Below, in pieces: positions 48,867 to 58,876 of a DNA stretch of 64,000 nt (position 1 is its first letter; each line of letters opens with the position of its first letter). Where the stretch lies: contig NZ_RCCC01000001.1 of NCBI RefSeq assembly GCF_003663825.1, positions 442,501-506,500 on the forward strand. Reading direction: 5' to 3'. This stretch comes from Acidovorax sp. 106. Its GTDB lineage: Bacteria > Pseudomonadota > Gammaproteobacteria > Burkholderiales > Burkholderiaceae_C. The position numbers and the translations under genes were made by a program. The notes under the pieces were generated by a model. That model had not been told where the DNA came from and did not search any database. It saw only the letters and a list, made by a program, of their open reading frames with translations.

Positions 48867-49355
48867 TCACCCAAACAAGGCTTTGCGCAGAGGCTCGTAC
48901 TTGGCCTCCCCCACCGCTTCCTTGATCTTGGGGGCCAGTGCGGCAAGGTCTTCAAAGCTCGAAGCCGACTCCACCGCCAGGTTCAACCGAAAACCGCGCA
49001 GCCCCAGAGCGGCCGTCATGGCCGTGGCTACGGGGTAAGCATCTTTGTAACGTTGCTGTGACGGCCTGGCGGTCTCGCCCGACCCGCCCTCCGCAGGGGC
49101 TGCCGATGGCGCCGCAGCAGAGGCTGCAACCGCTGCGGCGGGCAGGGCCCCACCCCCCACGGGGGCCAGCAGGCCTTGCTCGATCATGGCTTGCACATCG
49201 TCCTGCGTAATGCCCATGGCGGCCGTGGCGGCCAGCACCTCGCCCAAAGTCCGCTTGCCATCAAACAGGATGAACGCCGAGCGCTGTCTGGACGTCAGCC
49301 CACCGTGCCGATCCTTCATTGCATCCTGACCTGCCTGCGTTTTGACGAGAACCAT
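48867..49355 (-). CDS. hypothetical protein with winged-helix-like N-terminus
   Basis: 162 residues, not recognised. Residues 15-70 (GLTSRQRSAFILFDGKRTLGEVLAATAAMGITQDDVQAMIEQGLL) look like a small helix-turn-helix or PilZ-effector-like module, then an Ala/Pro/Gly linker (75-100), then a helical C-terminus (AYPVATAMTAALGLRGFRLNLAVESA...). No signal peptide. AGGAGG is three bases before the ATG. Coding is supported by codon use, the ribosome site and the downstream terminator. Confidence 0.7.
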   Translation of the reverse strand: MVLVKTQAGQDAMKDRHGGLTSRQRSAFILFDGKRTLGEVLAATAAMGITQDDVQAMIEQGLLAPVGGGALPAAAVAASAAAPSAAPAEGGSGETARPSQQRYKDAYPVATAMTAALGLRGFRLNLAVESASSFEDLAALAPKIKEAVGEAKYEPLRKALFG

Positions 49356-49530
49356 GTGCCTCCTGGGTTTAAATCAGGCTGCACCGCTGAGCACAACCTG
49401 GGGCACAGCGTGGCACATTTGGTGACAATTGGGTATGGGGTTTATCCATAAGAATCTGTTCCCATTTGCCGAACGCCGTGCAGCGTCTGAACAGAAGCCG
49501 CATCGCTACCGCAGGTGCTGAGACAGGTTC

Positions 49531-51624
49531 TTAGATTTCGAGCCGCACCCCGGTGGGCACGGGCGCCGGGCGCGTGATGCGACTGACCACCGCCGCCGCA
49601 ACAAACCCCGCCGGCACCCCAAACACACCGGCCGAGATGGGCTGGATGCCAAACCACAGGCCGTTTGCCAGCAGCCATCCGGGCAGCGCACCGCGCACAG
49701 CGGGCACATGCGAGAGCAGGTAATACACCGCCACCCCCAAACCAAACAGCATGCCCGCCACCGCTCCCTTGCGGGTGGTACCGCGCCAGAAAATGCCCAG
49801 CACCATCACCGGCACAAAGGCCGACGCCGCCAGCGAAAACGATGCAGAGACCATGGTCAGAATTTCGGAGGGCTTGAGCGCCGCCACAAAGGCGGCCGAC
49901 AGCGCCACCGCCAGCAGCGTGAACTTGGTGAGAATCACCCGCTGCTCGGGCGATGCATCGCGTTTGGTGCCCCGGAAGTAGAGGTCGCGCACCAGTGCAT
50001 TGCTGATGGTGAGCAGCAGTCCATCGGCGGTGGACAGCGCCGCCGCCAACCCGCCCGCCGCCACCAAGCCCGACACCACATAGGGCAAGCCCCCCAGCTC
50101 TGGTGTGGCCAGCATGATGAGGTCCGCCCCCAGGCGGATTTCGCCAAACTGCACGATGCCGTCGCCGCTAACGTCCTCGATCGACAGCAGCGAGCTGTCC
50201 ACCCGCGCCCACTGGGCCATCCAGTTGGGCAGGGCCTCAAAGCTGCTGCCCACTAAGTTTTGCATGACCTCGAACTTCACCAACACCGCCAAGGCGGGCG
50301 CGCTCAAGTACAGCAGGGCAATGAAGAACAGCGACCACGCCACCGAGGCCCGTGCCCCCGCCACCGTGGGCGAGGTGTAGTAGCGGGTGAGCAAGTGCGG
50401 CAGCCCCGCCGTGCCCACCATCAGGCAGAACATCAGCGCCAGAAAGTTGCGGCGCGCCAGGACGTATTCGCGCTGCTCTTCGGGGGTGCCGTTGGGGTCG
50501 CCCGCGTAGGCCTGGCTGTGCAGCGGCAGGCCACCCAGGGGTTTGGCACGCTCGTAGTTCTCGTGCATTTCGCGGGTCCAGCGCTCGCGGGCACCCGCCA
50601 CATCGCGGGGCAAGGCCGCCAGCTCGCGGCTGGCCGAGACGATCAGGCCCACATCGGCGTTTTGGGCACGCAGCTGGTGGATGCGCTCGCGCCCCAGCTC
50701 GCGCTCGCGCTCCAGGGCGCCTTCCACATCCTGCAGCCGTGCTTCCAGGTCTTTGGCGCGGCGCAAGTAGGCTTGCACCACCTGGTGCTCGGACGGTGAA
50801 TCCAGCAGCTGCGCCTCCAGGTCCGCAATCTTGCCAATCTGCGCGCCATACACGGCGGGCGCCAACGGGTTGCCCAGTTGTTTGTAGGCCAGCCAGGACA
50901 CGGGAATCAAAAACGCCAGCAGCAGCACCACGTACTGCGCCACCTGCGTCCAGGTGATGGCGCGCATGCCACCCAGAAACGAGCACAGCAGCACGCCCCC
51001 CAGGCCCAGCATGATGCCGATCTCGAACTGCACCCCCGTGAGGCGCGAGGCGATGAGCCCCACACCGTAAATCTGTGCCACCACGTAGGTGAACGAGCAC
51101 AGCACCGCCGCCAGCGCCGCAATGATGCGCGGCCAGCGCCCGCCAAAGCGCACATGGAAAAAGTCGGGCACGGTGTACAGCCCCATGGCCCGCAAGTGCG
51201 GCGCAATCAGCATCGCGACCAGGCAAAAGCCGCCCGTCCAGCCCAGTAAATAAGCCAACCCGCCAGCCTGCCCCGAGGTGCCAGAAAACCCCTGCAGGTA
51301 CAGCGCCCCGGACAGGCTGATGAACGAGGCCGCGCTCATCCAGTCGGCCGCTGCGGCCATGCCGTTGTACATGGGCGGTATGCGCCGCCCGGCCACGTAG
51401 TACTCCTCCGAGTCGGACGTGCGCCCATACACACCGATGCCGGCGTACACCATCACGGTGAGAAAGAGAAAGATCGGCCCGATCCAGTGGCGCGACAGGC
51501 CCTGGCTCTCGGCCCAGGTCATGAGGGCCAAAAAGCCCAACACGCCCAGCACGTAGAGCAGAAAAAAACGGTGGGGGCGCAAAAAGGAAGGCACCCACCC
51601 ACCCGTAGAGCGGCGTTCAGACAC
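49531..51624 (-). CDS. sodium:solute symporter, VC_2705-type subfamily
   Basis: 697 residues, SSSF fold with about 13 membrane segments (YYVAGRRIPPMYNGMAAAADWMSAASFISLSG is the family core). Two extra-membrane insertions: a charged coiled coil (about residues 259-380) and a loop with an EF-hand-like DVSGDGIVQFGE (484-495). Likely imports acetate or another short carboxylate with Na+. GTG start at 51624 overlaps the DUF4212 stop, with GGAG seven bases upstream. Confidence 0.88.
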   Translation of the reverse strand: MSERRSTGGWVPSFLRPHRFFLLYVLGVLGFLALMTWAESQGLSRHWIGPIFLFLTVMVYAGIGVYGRTSDSEEYYVAGRRIPPMYNGMAAAADWMSAASFISLSGALYLQGFSGTSGQAGGLAYLLGWTGGFCLVAMLIAPHLRAMGLYTVPDFFHVRFGGRWPRIIAALAAVLCSFTYVVAQIYGVGLIASRLTGVQFEIGIMLGLGGVLLCSFLGGMRAITWTQVAQYVVLLLAFLIPVSWLAYKQLGNPLAPAVYGAQIGKIADLEAQLLDSPSEHQVVQAYLRRAKDLEARLQDVEGALERERELGRERIHQLRAQNADVGLIVSASRELAALPRDVAGARERWTREMHENYERAKPLGGLPLHSQAYAGDPNGTPEEQREYVLARRNFLALMFCLMVGTAGLPHLLTRYYTSPTVAGARASVAWSLFFIALLYLSAPALAVLVKFEVMQNLVGSSFEALPNWMAQWARVDSSLLSIEDVSGDGIVQFGEIRLGADLIMLATPELGGLPYVVSGLVAAGGLAAALSTADGLLLTISNALVRDLYFRGTKRDASPEQRVILTKFTLLAVALSAAFVAALKPSEILTMVSASFSLAASAFVPVMVLGIFWRGTTRKGAVAGMLFGLGVAVYYLLSHVPAVRGALPGWLLANGLWFGIQPISAGVFGVPAGFVAAAVVSRITRPAPVPTGVRLEI

Positions 51625-52024
51625 TGTGGCGCTCCGCCGCCGATGGGCTGGACGGCTGGGCGCCCGGTGCGTGAGAAGCCGCTGCAGCGCGTGCCGCCGC
51701 ATCCTGGCGTTCAAAACGGCTCATGGCCCAGGCATATACCACCACGATGCCAATGAACACCAGCACAGCACCCTGCGCGGCAATCCAGTAACCCAGGGGC
51801 CAGTCGCCCAGGGTGATTTGCTGCAAGTCGCGCGCAAAGTACGTGGCCACAAAAGACACCAGCACCCACACGCCCAGCAGCCCGGCCTTGAGCCACAGGT
51901 GGCGCACGTCGTGCAGGTCGGGCGGAAACGGCCCCGCCAGCTCAGGCTCGCGGGGCAGGTGCCGGGGGGAGTATCGGGGCGGGTGTTGGGGCCCGTGTGG
52001 GGGTGGGGGCATAGGGGCTCGCAT
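51617..52024 (-). CDS. DUF4212 small membrane subunit of symporter
   Basis: 135 residues. Pro/His-rich cytosolic N-terminus (1-35), two membrane segments (LLGVWVLVSFVATYFA and YWIAAQGAVLVFIGIVVVYAW) around the conserved RDLQQITLGDWPLGYW, and a disordered tail. DUF4212 proteins accompany VC_2705-type symporters and are probably small subunits. Eight-base overlap with the symporter gene shows coupling. Confidence 0.88.
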   Translation of the reverse strand: MRAPMPPPPHGPQHPPRYSPRHLPREPELAGPFPPDLHDVRHLWLKAGLLGVWVLVSFVATYFARDLQQITLGDWPLGYWIAAQGAVLVFIGIVVVYAWAMSRFERQDAAARAAAASHAPGAQPSSPSAAERHSV

Positions 52025-52081
52025 CGGTCAGCGTCTTTTCAGCCGTGCATGCCCCAAGTGCCCCGCCTCTGGCCTGGGCGA

Positions 52082-54472
52082 TCAGCCCGCCAGTTGCTGC
52101 CAGGTGGCGACCACGCTGTCAGGGTTCAGCGAGATGGACGAGATGCCTTCATTTGACAGCCACTGCGCAAAGTCAGGGTGGTCGCTGGGGCCCTGGCCGC
52201 AGATGCCGATGTACTTGCCCTGCGCCAGACAGGCCTTGATGGCCTGGTGGATCAGCGCCTGCACCGCAGGGTCGCGCTCATCAAAGTCGTGCGCCAGCAA
52301 CTCCAGGCCCGAGTCGCGGTCCAGGCCCAGGGTCAGCTGGGTCAGGTCGTTGGAGCCGATGGAGAAGCCGTCGAAGAACTCCAGGAAGCGCTCGGCCAGG
52401 ATGGCGTTGCTGGGCACCTCGCACATCATGATGACCTTGAGGTCGTCCTTGCCGCGTTGCAGGCCATGGGCGGCCAGCAGCTTGGTCACGCGCTCGGCCT
52501 GCCCCAGCGTGCGCACAAAAGGCACCATCACCTGCACGTTGGTCAGGCCCATGTCGTTGCGCACGCGCTTGAGCGCCTCGCACTCCATGGCAAAGGCTTC
52601 GCCAAAGTCAGCACTGATATAACGCGCTGCCCCCCGGAAACCCAGCATTGGGTTTTCTTCCTCAGGCTCGTAGCGGCTGCCGCCGATCAGCTTGCGGTAC
52701 TCGTTGGACTTGAAGTCCGACAGGCGCACGATGACGGGCTTGGGCCAGAAGGCGGCCGCAATGGTCGCCACGCCTTCGGCAACCTTGTCCACATAGAAAG
52801 CACGGGGCGATGCATGGCCACGGGCCACAGATTCGACGGCCTTCTTCAGGTCGGCATCGATCTGGGGGTAGTCCAGGATGGCCTTGGGGTGCACACCAAT
52901 GTTGTTGTTGATGATGAACTCCAGGCGCGCCAAGCCCACGCCTTCGTTGGGCAGCTGGGCAAAGTCAAACGCCAGCTGGGGGTTGCCCACGTTCATCATG
53001 ATCTTGGTCTTGATGGGGGGCATGGCGCCGCGCTGCACTTCGGTCACTTCGGTTTCGAGCAAGCCGTCGTAAATGTGGCCGGTATCGCCCTCGGCGCAAC
53101 TCACGGTGACCAGGGTGCCGTCCTTCAGGCGTTCGGTCGCATCGCCACAGCCCACCACAGCGGGGATGCCCAGCTCGCGCGCAATGATGGCGGCGTGGCA
53201 GGTGCGGCCGCCACGGTTGGTGACGATGGCGCTGGCGCGCTTCATCACGGGCTCCCAGTTGGGGTCGGTCATGTCGGTCACGAGCACGTCGCCGGGCTGG
53301 ACCTTGTCCATCTCCGAGATGTGGTGCACCAGGCGCACGGGGCCGGTGCCGATCTTCTGGCCAATGGCGCGGCCTTCTGCCAGCACGGCACCCTGGCCCT
53401 TGAGCTTGTAGCGCAACTCGGCCTTGTCGCCTTGTTGGCTCTTCACTGTCTCAGGCCGGGCCTGCAAGATGTAGAGCTGGCCGTCGGTGCCGTCTTTGCC
53501 CCATTCAATGTCCATGGGGCGACCGTAGTGCTGCTCGATCACCAGGGCGTAGTGGGCGAGTTGCTGCACATCGGCGTCGCTCAGCGAATAGCGGTTGCGC
53601 TGCTCAGTGGGCACGTCGATGGTCTTGACCAGCTTGCCAGTGGCAGCCTTTTCCTCGGGCGAGGAGAACACCATCTGGATCAGTTTGCTGCCCAGGTTGC
53701 GGCGGATCACGGCCTTTTTGCCAGCCTTGAGCATGGGCTTGTGCACGTAGAACTCGTCCGGGTTCACGGCACCTTGCACCACGGTTTCGCCCAGACCGAA
53801 GCTGCTGGTGATGAACACCACGTCTTCAAAGCCGGATTCGGTGTCGATGGTGAACATCACACCCGCTGCGCCCAGGTCCGAGCGCACCATGCGCTGCACG
53901 CCTGCGGACAGGGCCACCACATCGTGCGCAAAGCCCTTGTGCACGCGGTAGGAGATGGCGCGGTCGTTGTACAGCGACGCGAACACTTCCTTCATCTTGT
54001 GCAGCACATCTTCGATACCCACCACGTTGAGGAAGGTTTCTTGCTGGCCCGCGAACGAGGCATCGGGCAAGTCTTCCGCCGTGGCAGACGAGCGCACAGC
54101 GAACGATGCGCTGGGGTTGCCCGCGCTGAGTTTTGCGAATTCGTCGGCAATGGCCTTTTGCAGGTCGGCCGGGAACGGCTGGGCCTCGACCATGGCGCGG
54201 ATTTCAGCGCCGACCTGCGCCAGGGCGCGGACGTCTTCGGTGTCGAGGCTCGCCAGTTTGGCGCTGATCTTGTCGGCCAGGCCATCGTGGGCCAGGAACT
54301 GGCGGAAGGCATGGGCCGTGGTGGCAAAGCCGGTGGGCACTCGCACGCCCTGGGGCAGCTGCGAGATCATTTCGCCGAGGGAGGCGTTTTTGCCGCCTAC
54401 CGACTCGACATCGGTCATTCTCAGGTTTTCAAACGGTACGACCAGGGCGGTCGGGCTGAAAAGTGCAGACAT
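52082..54472 (-). CDS. ppsA: phosphoenolpyruvate synthase
   Basis: 796 residues. N-terminal ATP-binding domain ([16 protein letters not shown]), the phosphohistidine domain with [21 protein letters not shown] (catalytic His), and the C-terminal PEP-binding barrel with [17 protein letters not shown]. Converts pyruvate and ATP to PEP for gluconeogenesis. ATG at 54472 ([17 protein letters not shown]). Divergent from its regulator ppsR at 54754, the usual arrangement. Confidence 0.97.
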   Translation of the reverse strand: MSALFSPTALVVPFENLRMTDVESVGGKNASLGEMISQLPQGVRVPTGFATTAHAFRQFLAHDGLADKISAKLASLDTEDVRALAQVGAEIRAMVEAQPFPADLQKAIADEFAKLSAGNPSASFAVRSSATAEDLPDASFAGQQETFLNVVGIEDVLHKMKEVFASLYNDRAISYRVHKGFAHDVVALSAGVQRMVRSDLGAAGVMFTIDTESGFEDVVFITSSFGLGETVVQGAVNPDEFYVHKPMLKAGKKAVIRRNLGSKLIQMVFSSPEEKAATGKLVKTIDVPTEQRNRYSLSDADVQQLAHYALVIEQHYGRPMDIEWGKDGTDGQLYILQARPETVKSQQGDKAELRYKLKGQGAVLAEGRAIGQKIGTGPVRLVHHISEMDKVQPGDVLVTDMTDPNWEPVMKRASAIVTNRGGRTCHAAIIARELGIPAVVGCGDATERLKDGTLVTVSCAEGDTGHIYDGLLETEVTEVQRGAMPPIKTKIMMNVGNPQLAFDFAQLPNEGVGLARLEFIINNNIGVHPKAILDYPQIDADLKKAVESVARGHASPRAFYVDKVAEGVATIAAAFWPKPVIVRLSDFKSNEYRKLIGGSRYEPEEENPMLGFRGAARYISADFGEAFAMECEALKRVRNDMGLTNVQVMVPFVRTLGQAERVTKLLAAHGLQRGKDDLKVIMMCEVPSNAILAERFLEFFDGFSIGSNDLTQLTLGLDRDSGLELLAHDFDERDPAVQALIHQAIKACLAQGKYIGICGQGPSDHPDFAQWLSNEGISSISLNPDSVVATWQQLAG

Positions 54473-54753
54473 GGGAAAGCTCCAGAAGTTGAAACCGGGT
54501 CTGCATGCCTGGCCCCGGCGGGCATCAGGCAAGCGGCCATGCACAGGCTGCAGCTTTGTCGTTGTGGTTGTAGACCGACGGTGTGCATGGTGAGAATTTG
54601 GATAATTGCGGCGATTGTAGGCCCGAGCTTCTGGCAAAGGGCTGACACTGCCATACGACTGACGCAAACCGGGATGCAACGCCAGCCTCGCCTTGGGGCA
54701 AAGCGCTTGCCTGCGCCCTGTTTGGCGCCACTCATTTTTATCAAAGGGCCAAC

Positions 54754-55575
54754 ATGCACACCCGTACCGTATTTTTTGTGTCTGACGGCACTGGCATCAC
54801 TGCCGAAACCTTCGGCAACGCCATCCTGGCCCAGTTCGAGATGAAGCCGCGCCATGTGCGCCTGCCCTTCATCGACACCGTGGACAAGGCCCACCAGGCG
54901 GTGCGGCAAATCAACCACACCGGCGAGGTCGAGGGCAAAAAGCCCGTGGTCTTCACCACCCTGGTGAATATGGAGGTGCTGAGGGTCATCCAGGACGGCT
55001 GCAAGGGCATGCTGCTGGACATGTTTGGCACCTTCGTGAACCCGCTGGAAGAAGAGCTGGGCATCAAGTCCAACCACCGCATTGGGCGCTTTTCCGACGT
55101 GAGCCGCAGCAAGGAATACAACGACCGCATCGAGGCCATCAACTTCAGCCTGGCGCACGACGACGGCCAGAGCAACCGCGACCTGGCGGGCGCCGATGTG
55201 ATCCTGGTGGGCGTGAGCCGCAGCGGCAAGACCCCCACCAGCCTGTACCTGGCCATGCAATGCGGCCTCAAAGCCGCCAACTACCCGCTGATCCCCGAAG
55301 ACTTTGAGCGCCGCCAGTTGCCGCCCGCCCTGGTGCCGTTTCGCAGCAAAATTTTCGGGCTGACCATCAGCCCCGACCGCCTGGCCGAGATCCGCGCCGA
55401 GCGCCGCCCCAACTCCAAATACGCCAGCCTGGAAAACTGCCGCTCTGAAGTGGCCGAAGCCGAGTCCATGATGCGCCGCTCGGGCATCCGCTGGCTGTCC
55501 ACCACCACCAAGTCCATCGAAGAGATTGCCACCACCATCTTGCAGGAAGTGCGGCCTGAGCGGCTGGTGTATTGA
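54754..55575 (+). CDS. ppsR: PEP synthase regulatory kinase/pyrophosphorylase
   Basis: 273 residues, DUF299 family. P-loop [17 protein letters not shown] and N-terminal [17 protein letters not shown]. Phosphorylates PpsA with ADP and removes the phosphate with inorganic phosphate, switching PEP synthase off and on. Divergent from ppsA, so stoichiometry is set from a shared intergenic region. Confidence 0.95.
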   Translation: MHTRTVFFVSDGTGITAETFGNAILAQFEMKPRHVRLPFIDTVDKAHQAVRQINHTGEVEGKKPVVFTTLVNMEVLRVIQDGCKGMLLDMFGTFVNPLEEELGIKSNHRIGRFSDVSRSKEYNDRIEAINFSLAHDDGQSNRDLAGADVILVGVSRSGKTPTSLYLAMQCGLKAANYPLIPEDFERRQLPPALVPFRSKIFGLTISPDRLAEIRAERRPNSKYASLENCRSEVAEAESMMRRSGIRWLSTTTKSIEEIATTILQEVRPERLVY

Positions 55576-55720
55576 AGCGGCAGCGCTTAATCTGGCTGCA
55601 TGGCTGCACGGGGATCTGGCACAAGACGGCAGATGCCTGAAGTGTCGGCGTCATGGCCTCGACGGCCTGACCATCTATCAAAGAACGCAGAACCAACCAC
55701 CACGGGGGAGAACCGGACCC

Positions 55721-56653
55721 ATGCTGAACTGTAAACACGTGCTGTGGGGCGCTATCGGCTTGCTGATTGCCCAGCCGCTGCTCATGCAGCACGCTCATGC
55801 GCAGCAAAGCCGCCAAGTGCCGGCCTACGACAAAGCCCAGACCCGAACGGTGCTTGACCGCAGCGTCTTCTATCTGCCGCAGTTTGGCGCGGTGTACCGT
55901 GACAAATTCACGGCACTGCTGTCGCGCCACCCCAATCTGCGCGGACTCGTCATTCACAACCATGGCTGCGGCGGCATGTGGGGCTGGGAAACCACAGTGG
56001 CACAGTTCTACTACCGCGAGGGCTTTGCTGTCATCACGCCAGAGTTCGTGACCCGCGAAGGCAACAAGCTGGGATGCCCTGGAGGAACGCCCGAGGAAAT
56101 GCTCAAGCGCGGCGGAGAGCGCGCACGCGAAGGCGTGTACACGGCGGTGAACCCGGCTCGACTTGATGCTCGGGGCGATGACATTGCGGAGGTCATCCGC
56201 TGGTTCAAGGCCTACTCGAACCTGCCCATCTTGCTGAGCGGCCACAGCGAAGGCTGCCGCACCACCTACCACTGGGATCGCGCCGATCCACAGGTCGTGG
56301 GTGGTATCTGTCACAAACAAAGCGTGAACCGACAGTACGAGCACCTGTGGAAGTGGGACACGCGGCTGCCCATGTGGTCTTCCATCGAAGACGAAGACCC
56401 CTGGGCCGGAGGCAGCAAGCAGCGGCCCGCCGTGGGGTTTCAGGAAAAGTTCAAGGACCATCCGGAAAACCTCACGGAGTTTCGCTACGCCGGCAACAGC
56501 CATGACCCGCTAGTACGGCCCGGCGAAGGGCAGAGCCTGCGCGAGTGGCTCAACAAGCAGGTCGCCATACCGGCACAGAAAACACAGAATGGCTTCAACT
56601 ACGAAGATGTGCTGCCGGCAGTGCAGGAGGCAGTGGGGCGATCGGCGCGCTGA
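55721..56653 (+). CDS. secreted alpha/beta hydrolase, function unknown
   Basis: 310 residues. Signal peptide (VLWGAIGLLIAQPLLMQHAHA) then a hydrolase fold with oxyanion-type HNHGCGGMWGWE (80-90) and nucleophile GHSEG (174-178, Ser176), as in dienelactone-hydrolase-like proteins. A terminal His is probably in GNSHDPLV. ATG 55721 with GGGGGAGA upstream; the frame runs upstream through ppsR without similarity. It may be a monocistron after ppsR; substrate not evident. Confidence 0.75.
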   Translation: MLNCKHVLWGAIGLLIAQPLLMQHAHAQQSRQVPAYDKAQTRTVLDRSVFYLPQFGAVYRDKFTALLSRHPNLRGLVIHNHGCGGMWGWETTVAQFYYREGFAVITPEFVTREGNKLGCPGGTPEEMLKRGGERAREGVYTAVNPARLDARGDDIAEVIRWFKAYSNLPILLSGHSEGCRTTYHWDRADPQVVGGICHKQSVNRQYEHLWKWDTRLPMWSSIEDEDPWAGGSKQRPAVGFQEKFKDHPENLTEFRYAGNSHDPLVRPGEGQSLREWLNKQVAIPAQKTQNGFNYEDVLPAVQEAVGRSAR

Positions 56654-56786
56654 AAGGGCTGCATCTGGATGCCAAAAATCGCCGAGACAGTGCCAGGTCT
56701 TGGCGATGGCCCACCGGCCCTCTTTCGCAGCGCCCCAAAGCCCACCGGGACAGAGAACAAAGGGCAATCCCGCCAAGAGACCATTT

Positions 56787-56838
56787 GCTATGTTTTATAT
56801 AGCACCTAGCACTTTACTATATTGCGCTAGCAGCCAAA
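56787..56838 (+). repeat. double-hairpin intergenic element, copy 6
   Basis: GCTATGTTTTATATAGC, ACCTAGCACTTTACTATA, TTGCGCTAGCAGCCAAAT. Hairpin one is perfect, hairpin two has two mismatches. Lies in the convergent gap between the secreted hydrolase and hmuV. Confidence 0.8.
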
Positions 56839-56873
56839 TAGCCCTCAAAGCTCATTCGCCGCATATCGTCGAT

Positions 56874-57731
56874 TCAGCTGTACAAAAGCAGTTGGCGCAC
56901 CCCATCGCCAGAGCGCACCTCGGTGCAGCCCACGCCCCACACACGGCCCACGGCTTCGGGCGTGACGACCTGGTCCACGGTGCCGAACTGCCCGCTGCCC
57001 TGAGTCAGCAGCACCGCGTCGTGCGCGTAGCGCAGGGCCAGGTTCAGGTCGTGCAACACCACCACCACGCCCACACCGTGCTGCACAGCCCAGTGGCGCA
57101 GCAGGCGCAAGGTTTGGTGCTGATGGGCCAGGTCCAGGGCTGCGGTAGGCTCGTCCAGCAGCAGCCAGCGGTGCGGCACATCTGGCAACGGCTCCCAGAT
57201 TTGCGCCAAAGCGCGCGCCAGGTGCGTGCGGGCGCGTTCGCCGCCTGAGAGGGTCGTGACGCTGCGCCCAGCCAGGTGCGCCACGCCCGTGGCCTGCATG
57301 GCAGCATCCACCACCAGTGCTTCATTGGCGCTGGGCTGGCGGCGGTGCGGGTAGCGGCCCATGTCCACCACCTCGCGCACCGTGAAGTCAAACGCCACGG
57401 CGGTGTCTTGCGGCATCACGGCGCGCCAGCGGGCGATGTGCTCCGGCGGGTGGGCCGTCATCGCCTTACCCTGCAGCAGCACCTGCCCGTGCGCGGGCTC
57501 GGCCAGCCCGGCCAGCAGCCCCAGCAGGGTGGACTTGCCCGCACCGTTGGGGCCCAGGATGGCCGCCACACGCCCGGGCACAAAGGCGCCGCTGACCCGC
57601 GCCAGCACTGGCTGCCCCGGCGGGGCCACGCCCACATCCAGGCATTGCAACCCGTGCCCAGCGCGGGCCAGCGGTGGCCGCTCGGCCGCCTCTCCTTCTC
57701 CCTCTGTCATTCCGTCGGGGTAGCGCCTCAC
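56874..57731 (-). CDS. hmuV: heme ABC transporter ATP-binding protein
   Basis: 285 residues. Walker A GPNGAGKST, signature LSGGERARTHLARAL, Walker B WLLLDEPTAALD. Energises heme import through HmuU. Start taken as GTG 57731, which overlaps the hmuU stop and has AAGGGG five bases upstream; ATG 57710 (MTEGEGEAAER) is the alternative. The open frame continues upstream inside hmuU in another frame and is not coding. Confidence 0.9.
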   Translation of the reverse strand: MRRYPDGMTEGEGEAAERPPLARAGHGLQCLDVGVAPPGQPVLARVSGAFVPGRVAAILGPNGAGKSTLLGLLAGLAEPAHGQVLLQGKAMTAHPPEHIARWRAVMPQDTAVAFDFTVREVVDMGRYPHRRQPSANEALVVDAAMQATGVAHLAGRSVTTLSGGERARTHLARALAQIWEPLPDVPHRWLLLDEPTAALDLAHQHQTLRLLRHWAVQHGVGVVVVLHDLNLALRYAHDAVLLTQGSGQFGTVDQVVTPEAVGRVWGVGCTEVRSGDGVRQLLLYS

Positions 57732-58855
57732 ACCCGCCCCTTGAATTGCCGCAGCATGAACAAAAACAACGGCGCACCCAGGGCCGCTGTGAGCACCCCC
57801 AGCGGCAGCTCGGCCGGTTTGACCGCCGTGCGTGCCACCGTGTCGGCCAGCAGCACCAGCGCTGCCCCCAGCAGGGCCGATGCGGGCAACACCACGCGGT
57901 GGTCTGGCCCCGCCAACAGGCGCACGCCGTGCGGGGCCACCAGGCCGATGAAACCGATCACCCCCGTGGCCGCTGTGACAGCACCCACCGCCAGCGCCGC
58001 CACGCCAATGGCCAGGCGCTTGGTCCACTCCACCGGCACGCCCAAGAGGCGCGCCTGCGCCTCGCCCAGCGCCAGGGCATTGAGTGGGCGGGCCAACCAG
58101 CCAGCACCTACCGCCGCCACGCACACGGCCAACGCCACCACCGACGCCGTACCCCAGCGCGCACCGCCCAGGCTCCCCATCAGCCACATCTGCAGGTTGC
58201 GCAACTGCTCATCGGTCGAGACAAAGCTCAGGTACCCCAGGCCCGCCATGGCCAGCGCATTGACCGCCACACCCGCCAGCAGCATGAGCCCCACGCGGGT
58301 TCCACTGGGCGACTGGGCCAGCGTGTAGATGGCGAGCGTGACCAGCAGGCAACCTGCAAAAGCTATACCGATCAGCGGCCAACTGCCCAAAGAGCGCGGC
58401 AGGCTGGGCCACCACAGGCCGCCCAGCACGATGGCTGCCGCCGCTGCCAATGCGGCGCCACTGCTCACCCCCACCAGACCGGGGTCGGCCAAAGGGTTGC
58501 GAAACAGCCCTTGCATCAACGCCCCGGCCAAGGCCAGCCCTGCGCCTGCGGCGGCGCCCAGCACCAGGCGCGGCAGACGGATGTGCATGAACACCAGGTG
58601 GCCCGAGCCCGCTGGCTCCGCACCGGTCAGCGCGCTCTGCACCACCTGCAGCAACTCTCGGGTGCTGAGTGCGTAGGCACCCTGGGTGCTGGCAATGCCA
58701 AGGGCAAGCAACGCCAAAGCCCCGGTCAGGCCCAGCACCCACCGGGCGGGCAAACGCCGCCGCCCCAGGGCTTGCAGGGCACGGCTGGCGCGGTGCCACC
58801 AGGGCAGACGGGCATCGAGGTCTGAGGCTGGCCTGGCAAAGGCCGTAGATGACAT
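57728..58855 (-). CDS. hmuU: heme ABC transporter permease
   Basis: 375 residues, FecCD family permease with about nine to ten membrane segments and blocks LRLPRLVLGAAAGAGLALAGALMQ and GFIGLVAPHGVRLLAGPDHR. Inner-membrane channel for heme. 21 bases after hmuT. ATG 58855. Confidence 0.92.
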   Translation of the reverse strand: MSSTAFARPASDLDARLPWWHRASRALQALGRRRLPARWVLGLTGALALLALGIASTQGAYALSTRELLQVVQSALTGAEPAGSGHLVFMHIRLPRLVLGAAAGAGLALAGALMQGLFRNPLADPGLVGVSSGAALAAAAAIVLGGLWWPSLPRSLGSWPLIGIAFAGCLLVTLAIYTLAQSPSGTRVGLMLLAGVAVNALAMAGLGYLSFVSTDEQLRNLQMWLMGSLGGARWGTASVVALAVCVAAVGAGWLARPLNALALGEAQARLLGVPVEWTKRLAIGVAALAVGAVTAATGVIGFIGLVAPHGVRLLAGPDHRVVLPASALLGAALVLLADTVARTAVKPAELPLGVLTAALGAPLFLFMLRQFKGRV

Positions 58856-58876
58856 GGAAGTCCCCGTCCGTGCGGA

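Noticed and set aside
52178..54844. 888-codon open frame antisense to ppsA
   Set aside because: Shadow of ppsA third-position bias; no family features or ribosome site.
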